Shown piece by piece: positions 1 to 7,416 of a stretch of 64,000 nucleotides of DNA (position 1 is its first letter; each line of letters opens with the position of its first letter). A program made the translations under genes and the position numbers. Origin of the DNA: Cumulibacter soli (GTDB lineage Bacteria; Actinomycetota; Actinomycetes; Mycobacteriales; Antricoccaceae); assembly GCF_004382795.1 (NCBI RefSeq), contig NZ_SMSG01000004.1, positions 248,001-312,000 of the forward strand, read 5' to 3'. Under the pieces are notes generated by a model, which worked only from the letters and a program-made list of their open reading frames with translations, was not told where the DNA came from and searched no databases.

Positions 1-246
1 CAGGCATTAGCGTTCGACGGGATGTGGGTGCAGTTCGGCGGCGAAGGTCGCCCGCCCGTCACCGACGGCCCCTTCGCCGAAACCAAGGACCTGATCGCTG
101 GCTGGATGCTGATCGACGTCGACAGTCAGGAACGCGCAATCGAACTGGCCGGCGAGCTATCCGCGGCGCCAGGAGCCGGCGGGGACCCGTTGCACGAATG
201 GCTGGAAGTCCGCCCGCTGCTGAGCGGTGCGCCGAACGGCGAGTAG
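1..246 (+). CDS. YCII-related DGPF-domain protein (5' truncated)
   Basis: The reading frame is open from the first base, so the N-terminus lies outside the window; 81 residues are visible. It contains the stretch RPPVTDGPFAETKD, which holds the DGPF signature of the YCII-like/DGPF family, small ferredoxin-fold proteins of unknown biochemical function. The stop codon lies 3 nt before the start of the downstream sigma factor, so the two are surely co-transcribed. DGPF proteins are the usual neighbours of group ECF42 sigma factors, which fits exactly here. Function is inferred only from this association; no catalytic role can be assigned. Confidence 0.85.
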   Translation, partial: QALAFDGMWVQFGGEGRPPVTDGPFAETKDLIAGWMLIDVDSQERAIELAGELSAAPGAGGDPLHEWLEVRPLLSGAPNGE

Positions 247-249
247 CGG

Positions 250-1401
250 ATGGACCAGGATGAGTTACGCGCGCTGGTCCCACGTGTGATCGCGATCCTT
301 TGCCGCCGCGGAGCCGACTTCGCGGCGGCAGAGGACGCTGTTCAGGAGGCACTCCTTGAGGCTGTCCGCACCTGGACGTCGCAGGAGCCGGAGGACCGCA
401 AGGGCTGGCTCATCACAGTCGCGTGGCGGAAGTTTCTTGATGCCGCGCGATCGGATGCTGCTCGGCACCGCCGCGAGGAGCAGGTCGACACCGATCATCA
501 GGTCGACGCCGAGGCGCCGGTCGTGCCGGACGTCGATGACACCCTGCACCTTTACTTCCTGTGCGCTCACCCGCGACTGAGCGCCGCCTCGGCCGCAGCG
601 CTGACGCTACGTGCCGTGGGTGGCCTCACGACTCGGCAAATCGCCGAGGCCTACCTGGTGCCCGAATCGACGATGGCACAACGGATTACCCGCGCGAAAC
701 GCACTATTGCCGACGTACGACTCGACGCCCCGGGCGACGTGGCGACGGCGCTTCGCGTGCTCTACCTGGTGTTCAATGCGGGATATAGCGGCGAAGTAGA
801 CCTCGCCACTGAAGCTATTCGCCTGACGCGTCAGTTGTACGTCGCGATCGACCATCCCGAGGTGGCCGGCCTGCTAGCGCTGATGCTGCTGCACGAGGCT
901 CGTCGCTCCACAAGATTCCGAAGCGATGGGTCTCTCGTGCTGCTGGCCGATCAGGACCGATCGCGCTGGGACACCGCGTTGATCACCGAAGGAATCGACA
1001 AGCTGCAGCGGGCGCTTGCGCGTGATGAGCTCGGCGAGTTTCAAACACAGGCAGCGATCGCTGCGTTACATGCGGATGCTCGCCGCGTCGAGGAAACCGA
1101 CTGGGTCCAAATCCGGGAGTGGTACGACGAACTCATCGCGCTCACCGACAGCCCAGTCGCGCGGCTGAACCGCGTCGTCGCGACAGCGGAGGCCGATGGT
1201 GGGCACGTTGCGCTCGCGGAGCTTGCCAACCTCGAACCGACCCTTCCCCGATACAAGGCGGTGTCTGCGTACCTACAGGAGAAAGTCGGTGATCTGGAAA
1301 CTGCCGCGGCGCTCTACGCCGACGCCGCGCGCGACGCGACGAGTACCGCCGAACGCGATCAGCTCGTCATTCGTGCCGCTGCGCTGCGGCATCCGCACTG
1401 A
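250..1401 (+). CDS. ECF42-type RNA polymerase sigma factor with C-terminal extension
   Basis: The 383-residue product starts with sigma-70 region 2 (about residues 10-75, with EDAVQEALLEA) and region 4 (about 100-155, including TTRQIAEAYLVPESTMAQRI). A C-terminal extension of about 200 residues carries the DUF6596/TPR-like region and the stretch QAAIAALHADARRVEETDW. This layout, together with the DGPF gene 3 nt upstream, is that of ECF42 sigma factors, which generally have no anti-sigma gene and are thought to be controlled by the C-terminal domain. No anti-sigma gene is seen. The 3' end overlaps the convergent kinase gene by 35 bp. Target promoters are not identifiable here. Confidence 0.9.
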   Translation: MDQDELRALVPRVIAILCRRGADFAAAEDAVQEALLEAVRTWTSQEPEDRKGWLITVAWRKFLDAARSDAARHRREEQVDTDHQVDAEAPVVPDVDDTLHLYFLCAHPRLSAASAAALTLRAVGGLTTRQIAEAYLVPESTMAQRITRAKRTIADVRLDAPGDVATALRVLYLVFNAGYSGEVDLATEAIRLTRQLYVAIDHPEVAGLLALMLLHEARRSTRFRSDGSLVLLADQDRSRWDTALITEGIDKLQRALARDELGEFQTQAAIAALHADARRVEETDWVQIREWYDELIALTDSPVARLNRVVATAEADGGHVALAELANLEPTLPRYKAVSAYLQEKVGDLETAAALYADAARDATSTAERDQLVIRAAALRHPH

Positions 1402-1915
1402 ACTCAGCCAACCAGTCGCGCACCGCGCGGCGGCTGCGTAAGCGCACGACGTCCAGATGCTCAACGTCCAGGTTCTGATGCATATCCCGGTACTTCCCGC
1501 GCGTACGCCATGCCCATCTGATGATGTGCTCAGGGTCCCGGAAGATCGTGTGCAGCGGAGGTTCGACGTTGTTGTTCCACAGCACCGTTCGATTTAGGCG
1601 GCGCGAGAGCGTACGGCGGATCACCCGAAACATCACCATGTGTGTCGGCAGGTCCAGCCAGATCAGCAATTCGGCCCGCGACAGTAATAACGGGCGTACG
1701 TCGCGGTACTGCCATTCGGTGACCCAGGCCTCGGCTGCGACTAGCTCGCGAACGTCATCGACGAATTCCGCGCGCGGCGTCCAGTTCGGACCGTGATAGA
1801 GCCCATCAATCTCAGTGTGCGTGATGCCTGATATATCAGCGATTTGACGAGCCAAGGTCGTCTTCCCTGACCCCGATACGCCGGCGACTAAAATTCGCTG
1901 CGGTCTCTCTGGCAT
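1367..1915 (-). CDS. P-loop kinase, adenylate-kinase/topology-modulation-like
   Basis: The 182-residue protein begins with a Walker A motif, AGVSGSGKTTLARQIA (about residues 9-24). The motif DGLYHGPNWTPR follows, which is typical of the FlaR/topology-modulation and shikimate-kinase-like small kinase group. A basic arginine-rich lid region sits near RRTLSRRLNRTVLW. The substrate is unknown; nucleotide phosphorylation is the family-level guess. I chose the ATG at 1915 because AAAGG lies 8 nt upstream; a GTG at 1924 is in frame. It converges on and overlaps the sigma-factor gene at its 3' end. Confidence 0.75.
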   Translation of the reverse strand: MPERPQRILVAGVSGSGKTTLARQIADISGITHTEIDGLYHGPNWTPRAEFVDDVRELVAAEAWVTEWQYRDVRPLLLSRAELLIWLDLPTHMVMFRVIRRTLSRRLNRTVLWNNNVEPPLHTIFRDPEHIIRWAWRTRGKYRDMHQNLDVEHLDVVRLRSRRAVRDWLAEFSADAAAQRHE

Positions 1916-2024
1916 CGCCGTCACCTTTAGACTCTATCCCGCTACGCAGACCGCATTCACGCTGCGCCAAGCGCCTAGCGTGGGTCACGGCCGAGATCGG
2001 TCAGCGAACCGAGTCCCGGTAGTC

Positions 2025-3011
2025 CTATTCTTCGGGCGCTGTCACAACCACGCGGCCGATGACCTGGCGCTCACCGATCTCGGCCAATGCGGCGGGCAGA
2101 TCATCGAATGCGTACTTGCTGGTCCACGGCTTCAGCGCGCCGTCCTGGTACATCTGTATCAGTTCGTCATGCACGAACTGGCGGTATTCCGGGTCCTCCC
2201 GGAACGGACGCATCCGCATGCCGACAACGTCATAGTTCTTCAGCAGCACATGGTTCGCGGGCGCCGACGGGATCGTCCCACCAGCGAACCCCACAACGAT
2301 GAGTCGTCCCTCAACGGCCATGATTCGACGCGATTTGTCGAATACTTCGCCGCCAACCGGGTCAAATACCATCTCGACACCGCGACCGTTCGTGAGGTCC
2401 TTGACGACCTCGACGAAGTCTTCCTTCTGATGATCGATCACGACGTCAGCACCCCACTCGCGGCACGCATCGACCTTGCGCTGCCCGCCGGCCACCGCGA
2501 TGACTTTGGCCCCCCTGGCCTTGGCGATCTGCACCGCGGCCATACCGACCCCACCGCTGGCGCCATGGACCACTACGGTCTGACCCGCCTCGAGATGTCC
2601 GCGTCGCATCAACCCGACGTACGAGGTCTGATAACCGGAAAACATCACCGCGGCGTGCTCCGGCGGCATGTCGGCGGGGACTTTCAGCAGCCGCTCCGGC
2701 GCGGCGGCGACGCGGCTCGTCAGCACCACACCGCCCTTCTTTCCGGCGAGCGTCAGCACGTGGTCGCCCTCATTGAAGGGGCTTCCTGGTGGGGCCTGCA
2801 GCACGACGCCCGATGACTCACCGCCGATGCCGAACGGCAACTCTGGCTTGTCGTGGTACAGCCCCTGTGCCATCAGGTAGTCGGGGAAGCCGAGTCCGAC
2901 GACCTGAATCCGCACGAGGAGCTCATCGCCGCTCGGGCGCGGTTCATCGAGTTCAGTCTGCGCGACTACTTTTGTCGGGTCGCCGAGTTCAGTTACCTGC
3001 CAGGTACGCAT
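2025..3011 (-). CDS. NADPH:quinone oxidoreductase / zinc-free medium-chain dehydrogenase
   Basis: The 328-residue protein has the medium-chain dehydrogenase layout: a GroES-like N-terminal fold (about 1-125), then a Rossmann domain with the nucleotide-binding turn HGASGGVGMAAVQIAKARG (about 145-163). No structural or catalytic zinc ligands are apparent, which points to the quinone oxidoreductase subfamily (NADPH-dependent reduction of quinones or enones). The start at 3011 (MRTWQV) matches the family. An upstream in-frame codon at 3041 would place the start inside a palindromic operator (3027-3038). The same palindrome core occurs upstream of the acyl-CoA ligase at 27775-29301, so shared TetR-type control is possible. 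Substrate unknown. Confidence 0.85.
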   Translation of the reverse strand: MRTWQVTELGDPTKVVAQTELDEPRPSGDELLVRIQVVGLGFPDYLMAQGLYHDKPELPFGIGGESSGVVLQAPPGSPFNEGDHVLTLAGKKGGVVLTSRVAAAPERLLKVPADMPPEHAAVMFSGYQTSYVGLMRRGHLEAGQTVVVHGASGGVGMAAVQIAKARGAKVIAVAGGQRKVDACREWGADVVIDHQKEDFVEVVKDLTNGRGVEMVFDPVGGEVFDKSRRIMAVEGRLIVVGFAGGTIPSAPANHVLLKNYDVVGMRMRPFREDPEYRQFVHDELIQMYQDGALKPWTSKYAFDDLPAALAEIGERQVIGRVVVTAPEE

Positions 3012-3026
3012 GGCGACAACCCTAGT

Positions 3027-3038
3027 GAACGATCGTTC
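3027..3038. promoter_or_regulatory. Perfect 12-bp palindrome GAACGATCGTTC, probable repressor operator
   Basis: GAACGATCGTTC is a perfect palindrome 15 bp upstream of the quinone-reductase start codon. Its length and AACG-nn-CGTT symmetry fit TetR-family operators. A near-identical site (GAACGATCGTTA) lies at 29408-29419 upstream of an acyl-CoA ligase. No TetR gene is present in the window. Confidence 0.5.
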
Positions 3039-3084
3039 CACGGCTGCACCGGGGACTAGATCGTTGTATTAGCCGGACAGTTGC

Positions 3085-3351
3085 CTAGCCGAAGCGAGCG
3101 GCGCTGCGGGCTTTCGCCTTAGCCGCTTCAACCTCACGGTCCTTCGGCGGCGCACTCGTCACGAGCGCATCAAGCAGTTTCTGGGTCGCCGCGGCGACCT
3201 CAGCAACCGCTGCGTCGAAGGCCTCTTGGTTTGCCGCGGACGGTTTGGCGGATCCGCTGACCTTGCGCACGTATTGCAGGGCGGCGGCGCCAACCTCGTC
3301 GGAGGTGGCCGGCGGAGCGAAATTGTGCAGGACTTTGATGTTTCGGCACAT
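3085..3351 (-). CDS. DUF2277 family protein
   Basis: This 88-residue protein begins MCRNIKVLHNFAPPAT and continues with a short helical body (ALQYVRKVSG, EVAAATQKLL). The N-terminal CRNIK...L.NF.PPAT block is the hallmark of DUF2277, a small family of unknown function common in Actinobacteria. The ATG at 3351 is chosen because the conserved block begins there; the frame stays open further upstream but that part has no family resemblance. It is transcribed divergently from the AEC transporter at 3469. No function can be assigned. Confidence 0.88.
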   Translation of the reverse strand: MCRNIKVLHNFAPPATSDEVGAAALQYVRKVSGSAKPSAANQEAFDAAVAEVAAATQKLLDALVTSAPPKDREVEAAKAKARSAARFG

Positions 3352-3468
3352 ACCCCCACCGTACGACTCATCGGCGGGGTTGAGTGGTGGCACCGAAGGG
3401 CATCCGTCAATGTTCCCGCACAGGCGGCGCAGGTCGCGCGCGCCGCCGTCGCTATCGTTACCGGCACC

Positions 3469-4341
3469 ATGGCCGTACGAATCATCTCGATTCTCTTTCC
3501 CCTGTTCGCGATTGCCGCCCTCGGGTACGTCGTGGCGCGTCGCCGCACGCCGGACCTGACCGAGGCAAATCGGCTGAACATGGATGTGTTCACCCCGGCG
3601 CTGGTGTTCGGTGCGCTCGCTGGGCGACACGTCGAGGCATCGACCTACGGCTGGCTGGCGCTCGCTGGGCTCATCGTCATCATCGGCAGCGGCCTCAGCG
3701 GTCGGCTGATCGCGTTACTCACCGGGCACAACCCGCGCACGCTCGTACCGCCGATGACCTTCAACAATTGCGGCAACCTGGGCATACCCGTCGCGCTGCT
3801 GACGTTCGGCGAGGACGCCGTCCCCGCCGCGGTCGTGCTGTTCGCGCTCTCGAACACGCTGCACTTTTCCTTCGGCGCCTGGTATCTGGACCACCACGCG
3901 AACTTGTGGTCGGTACTGCGCAATCCATCGGTGCTCGCGGCGATCGCCGGATTGAGCGTCAGCCTGCTGGACATACCGATCTGGGACCCGCTGTTGCAGA
4001 CCGTGGTGATGGTCGGCAACGTCGCTATTCCGCTGATGTTGTTCGGTCTCGGCGTTCGGATGGCCACCACCAAGATCTCCACACTCGGCTTCGCGCTTAT
4101 CGTCGCGATCTCGCGGCCGATCATCGGCATGTTGATTGCGGCGGCGCTGATCGCAGTATTCGATCTGCCGCACATTCAAGCCGCGACCTTGCTGATCTTC
4201 GGTGCGTTACCGCCCGCGGTGCTCAACTTCATGTTCGCCGAGCGTTACCACCAAGAGCCCGACAAGGTCGCTTCGGCGGTACTGCTCGGCAACCTCTTCG
4301 CCTTTCTATTCCTACCCATCGCACTGGCGTTCGTCCTCTGA
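3469..4341 (+). CDS. AEC (auxin efflux carrier) family transporter
   Basis: The 290-residue hydrophobic protein has about ten predicted membrane segments and the AEC family pattern. An N-terminal segment IISILFPLFAIAALGYVVAR is followed by NRLNMDVFTPALVF. A mid-protein NNCGNLGIPVALLTFG block is the conserved polar motif of the substrate path, and FGALPPAVLNFMFAERY lies near the C-terminus. AEC proteins are secondary carriers of organic acids and related anions; the substrate here is unknown. ATG 3469 gives the normal family length. The frame is open upstream to 3226, but that part overlaps DUF2277 on the other strand and is not membrane-like. Confidence 0.85.
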   Translation: MAVRIISILFPLFAIAALGYVVARRRTPDLTEANRLNMDVFTPALVFGALAGRHVEASTYGWLALAGLIVIIGSGLSGRLIALLTGHNPRTLVPPMTFNNCGNLGIPVALLTFGEDAVPAAVVLFALSNTLHFSFGAWYLDHHANLWSVLRNPSVLAAIAGLSVSLLDIPIWDPLLQTVVMVGNVAIPLMLFGLGVRMATTKISTLGFALIVAISRPIIGMLIAAALIAVFDLPHIQAATLLIFGALPPAVLNFMFAERYHQEPDKVASAVLLGNLFAFLFLPIALAFVL

Positions 4342-4406
4342 GCCGCGTTATCCACAGACTGCGAAAGTTCACCAAGAATGTCGCAGCGATGCGCGACTAT
4401 GGAGGC

Positions 4407-5621
4407 ATGACGCATTCGCACTCGCTATCGCACCAGATCGAGGCCCTCGAGAAGTTCGGTGCGGCGATAGCGTCCGGCACCTCGTTGGCGCAGTTGCGCG
4501 CAGCGCAGTTGGTTGACGCGGCGTCCTGCTGCATTCTCGAGGACGGACTGACGCTGCGGCAACGCGCGCTGATGTTCGAGGCGCACACGCTACTGGCGAT
4601 GACCGATATGCGGTTCAGTGACGCGATTCAATTCGCCACCGATGCAGCCGAAGCGTGGCGCGGTATCGATGCGCATGCCAACGAACTCGCGATGCGAATG
4701 GCCGTGGTGACCGCGCAGATCGGCGAGGCTCACCCCGACGCACTCGCGATCGTCCCGCTGGCGGCAAAGTTGGACCATCTATTGACGGCGCTTGAGGCGG
4801 CCCAGCCAACCCGCCGTCAACTGGTCGAGTCGGTGCTCACCACCGGTTTCGCCAACCTTGCTATCGATCGTCTTGAAGTGGCCCGGGCAATATTCGAGCG
4901 CGCGCACCAACTGGCCGACGACGACATTGAGCGTGGCAAGGCGCTCGGGGCACGCGCGCTGTGCGCGCAGCAGGCGGGCCACGACACATCAGCTCGCGAG
5001 CTGGCCGCCGAGGCGATCGCGCACGCCCGATCCACCGGTGACGACGTTCAACTCGCAACCATGCTGCGTTTCCTAGCCGGTGTGCACGGAATGGCCAAGG
5101 AGACGACCGAGGCGCTCGAAATCGCCGAGGAGGCGGCCGATCTGGCCGATGGGTTAGGCGACGTCCTCTATGCGTCGACACTGCGCCTGCGCGGGATGCT
5201 ACGAATGGCGACCGGCGCCATACTGGTCGGCTGCGCGGATCTGGAGCGGTCCATCGTGCTGCAACGAAACGGCGCCTGGACACACACGCTGGCCTCCGAA
5301 GTGCAGCTGCTGGCCGAGACGCTGATCGGCATCGGTGAGCATGCGAAGGCCGAAAGGGTACTGCGCGAGAACGAACCCTTTTTGGAGCGCACGACGGGCG
5401 AGGAGCGTGCCGAAATCGACGTCCTGCGCTACGGGATCGCTTTGCGTAACGGCAACCATCGTCTCGCGGGGTCGTACGCCGAGACGGTGGGTGGGATCCT
5501 CGCCGAAGCCCACCACAAAGATGCGGCCGCGATGTTCGATGCGGCTGCCGATTCGTTCACGGTGGCCCAAGCCCCCGAAGATGCTCGCCGATGCCGCGAG
5601 CGCGCGGCCGCTCTGCGCTAA
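4407..5621 (+). CDS. TPR-repeat protein
   Basis: The 404-residue soluble protein is almost entirely alpha-helical, with repeated TPR-like helix pairs such as LAIDRLEVARAIFERAHQLA, ALEIAEEAADLADGLGDVLY and EHAKAERVLRENEPFLERTT. No enzymatic or DNA-binding motif is visible. It resembles the helical repeat part of large LuxR/AfsR-type regulators, but no ATPase or HTH domain is attached. ATG 4407 is used; an in-frame ATG at 4389 is equally possible. The ggagg at 4401-4405 is very close to 4407. It lies 172 bp upstream of a Ser/Thr kinase on the same strand. A scaffold or protein-interaction role is an inference. Confidence 0.65.
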   Translation: MTHSHSLSHQIEALEKFGAAIASGTSLAQLRAAQLVDAASCCILEDGLTLRQRALMFEAHTLLAMTDMRFSDAIQFATDAAEAWRGIDAHANELAMRMAVVTAQIGEAHPDALAIVPLAAKLDHLLTALEAAQPTRRQLVESVLTTGFANLAIDRLEVARAIFERAHQLADDDIERGKALGARALCAQQAGHDTSARELAAEAIAHARSTGDDVQLATMLRFLAGVHGMAKETTEALEIAEEAADLADGLGDVLYASTLRLRGMLRMATGAILVGCADLERSIVLQRNGAWTHTLASEVQLLAETLIGIGEHAKAERVLRENEPFLERTTGEERAEIDVLRYGIALRNGNHRLAGSYAETVGGILAEAHHKDAAAMFDAAADSFTVAQAPEDARRCRERAAALR

Positions 5622-5793
5622 CTGCGACCACGTTGCTCGCAGTAACGACTCTCGAGCCGACGGTGCTTGCGGTGGCTGCCGCTTCGGCGGGGAGCAATCA
5701 CAACGCGGGCACGGGGACCCTCTGGCCATCTCGACGACCGCAACATGGGCGCCGATAGGCTCTAGTGCGCTGCGACGACGAGGGAGAAGGCGC

Positions 5794-7278
5794 ATGAGCC
5801 AGGCACCGCAGGTGCTCGCCGGGCGCTACCGGTTGGAGAACCCGATCGGCAAGGGCGGCATGGGCACGGTCTGGCAGGCGCACGACCAACTGCTGCAACG
5901 CAAGGTCGCGATCAAGCAGATCCGCTCGTCCGTCGGCGTCGACCGTGATCTCGAGACACGTGAGGCCCGCCTGGCTGCTCAACTGCGTCATCCGAACGCT
6001 GTCACCATTCATGACTTGATCTCCGCCGACGGCGACTTGTGGCTGATCATGGACTACATCGAGGGTCCGGCGCTGTCGTCCGTGCTCCGCCACGGCCCGC
6101 TACCCCCAGCGCGCGTCGCACGTCTCGGCGCACAGACCGCATCGGCGCTCGCCGCGGCGCATGCGCTCGGTATCGTGCACCGCGACGTCAAACCGGGCAA
6201 CCTGCTGCTCAGCGCACAGGACGAAGCACTGCTCAGTGACTTCGGGATCGCTCGCGCCGACGGCGATCCGCACGTCACCGCCGAGGGCTTCATCACGGGC
6301 ACTCCGGCGTACCTGCCGCCGGAGGTCGTTCGCGGTCGGCCGGCCGGACCGGCTGCCGACGCGTGGGGTCTCGGCGCGACACTGTTCCACGCCGTGGAGG
6401 GGTATCTACCGTTTGGCGATGGACCCACGCTGGTCTTGCTACAGCGCATCGGCAACGCGCAGCGCGAGCCGATGCGCGCAGCGGGACCTCTCGCGGGGGT
6501 CATCGACGGATTGATGGCTGCCGATGAAGCCCGCCGGATGACTGCGCTGCAGGCGGTCGACGCGTTGGACGACGTACTACGCAAACTCGCGCAGCAGCCG
6601 CTTGGCCGTGCCCGGATGGAGGCTGCGGAGACCGTTCGCGCGTTGGCGCCGCCGACCCGGATGCCGCCGCCGTCCACCACCCCCCGCGGTGGCGATCCCG
6701 CGCCCGCTTCCGCTGATGCAGTAGCCGCACAGGGCGCCGAAGCACCGACGAATCCGCGAGCCCGAACCCGGGCGCAAGCCCCGCGGCGCTCTCCGTGGTG
6801 GTTAGTCGCAATCGTCGGCGTGGTGATGCTCGCGGCGGGCTACGGCCTGCGGTGGGTCACCGAACCGGCCACCGAGGCCGGCGGATCCGGCACCGAGTCA
6901 ATTCAGGATGCCTCCGGCGACGGCGATTCGTCCGAGTCGCCCGACGAGTCACTATCGCCAGCCGAGCAGGCCGAGGAGGTCGTCACGCAGGTCCTCGTCG
7001 GCGGCGCGGAGGATCCCGAGGCCGCGTGGGAGTTGATCGCGCCCGAACTACAACAAACCCTCAGCGGCGGGCACGACGGCTTCATCTCGTTCTTCGAGCA
7101 GATCGAATCACCGCAGTTGTCGTCACTGCATTGCGGCGAAGACCTCGTGTGCTCGATCACCTGGGACTACTTCACCAGCACGGGACATACCTCGCGCTCA
7201 ACGCTGGTGTACGTCGGCGACAGCGACGGCGAACTCAAACTGGTCGACTCCAACTCGGCAGAACTCTTCGTGCTCTAA
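5794..7278 (+). CDS. Membrane-anchored Ser/Thr protein kinase (PknB-like, no PASTA)
   Basis: The 494-residue protein has a complete Hanks-type kinase domain: glycine loop GKGGMGTVW (19-27), invariant Lys41 in VAIKQI, catalytic HRDVKPGN (129-136) and DFG (149-151), with PPE in place of APE near 175. A proline/alanine linker is followed by one membrane segment, SPWWLVAIVGVVMLAAGYGL (about residues 332-351). The roughly 140-residue extracellular domain after it has an acidic Ser-rich start and one Cys pair (HCGEDLVC). There are no PASTA repeats, so it is not an obvious muropeptide sensor. A good ribosome site (gggagaagg) precedes ATG 5794. It probably phosphorylates cytoplasmic targets in response to an envelope signal; targets are unknown. 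Confidence 0.92.
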   Translation: MSQAPQVLAGRYRLENPIGKGGMGTVWQAHDQLLQRKVAIKQIRSSVGVDRDLETREARLAAQLRHPNAVTIHDLISADGDLWLIMDYIEGPALSSVLRHGPLPPARVARLGAQTASALAAAHALGIVHRDVKPGNLLLSAQDEALLSDFGIARADGDPHVTAEGFITGTPAYLPPEVVRGRPAGPAADAWGLGATLFHAVEGYLPFGDGPTLVLLQRIGNAQREPMRAAGPLAGVIDGLMAADEARRMTALQAVDALDDVLRKLAQQPLGRARMEAAETVRALAPPTRMPPPSTTPRGGDPAPASADAVAAQGAEAPTNPRARTRAQAPRRSPWWLVAIVGVVMLAAGYGLRWVTEPATEAGGSGTESIQDASGDGDSSESPDESLSPAEQAEEVVTQVLVGGAEDPEAAWELIAPELQQTLSGGHDGFISFFEQIESPQLSSLHCGEDLVCSITWDYFTSTGHTSRSTLVYVGDSDGELKLVDSNSAELFVL

Positions 7279-7416
7279 AAGAGGATGTCGCCGGTAATAC
7301 TGTTCGCGCCGACGGGATCCGCGTCGCATGTGAGATTTTGTGCCTATACGGCACATCAACTCACAGTTGATATGCGGTTTCGCGGTCGCTCGACACGAAA
7401 CCGAGGGACTCACTGA

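Noticed and set aside
1980-2816. 278-codon plus-strand frame opposite the quinone reductase
   Set aside because: Antisense to a clear medium-chain dehydrogenase; His/Arg-rich composition typical of shadows.
4348-4356. Perfect DnaA box TTATCCACA suggesting an origin
   Set aside because: A single box between the AEC and TPR genes with no cluster, AT-rich region, dnaA or dnaN nearby.
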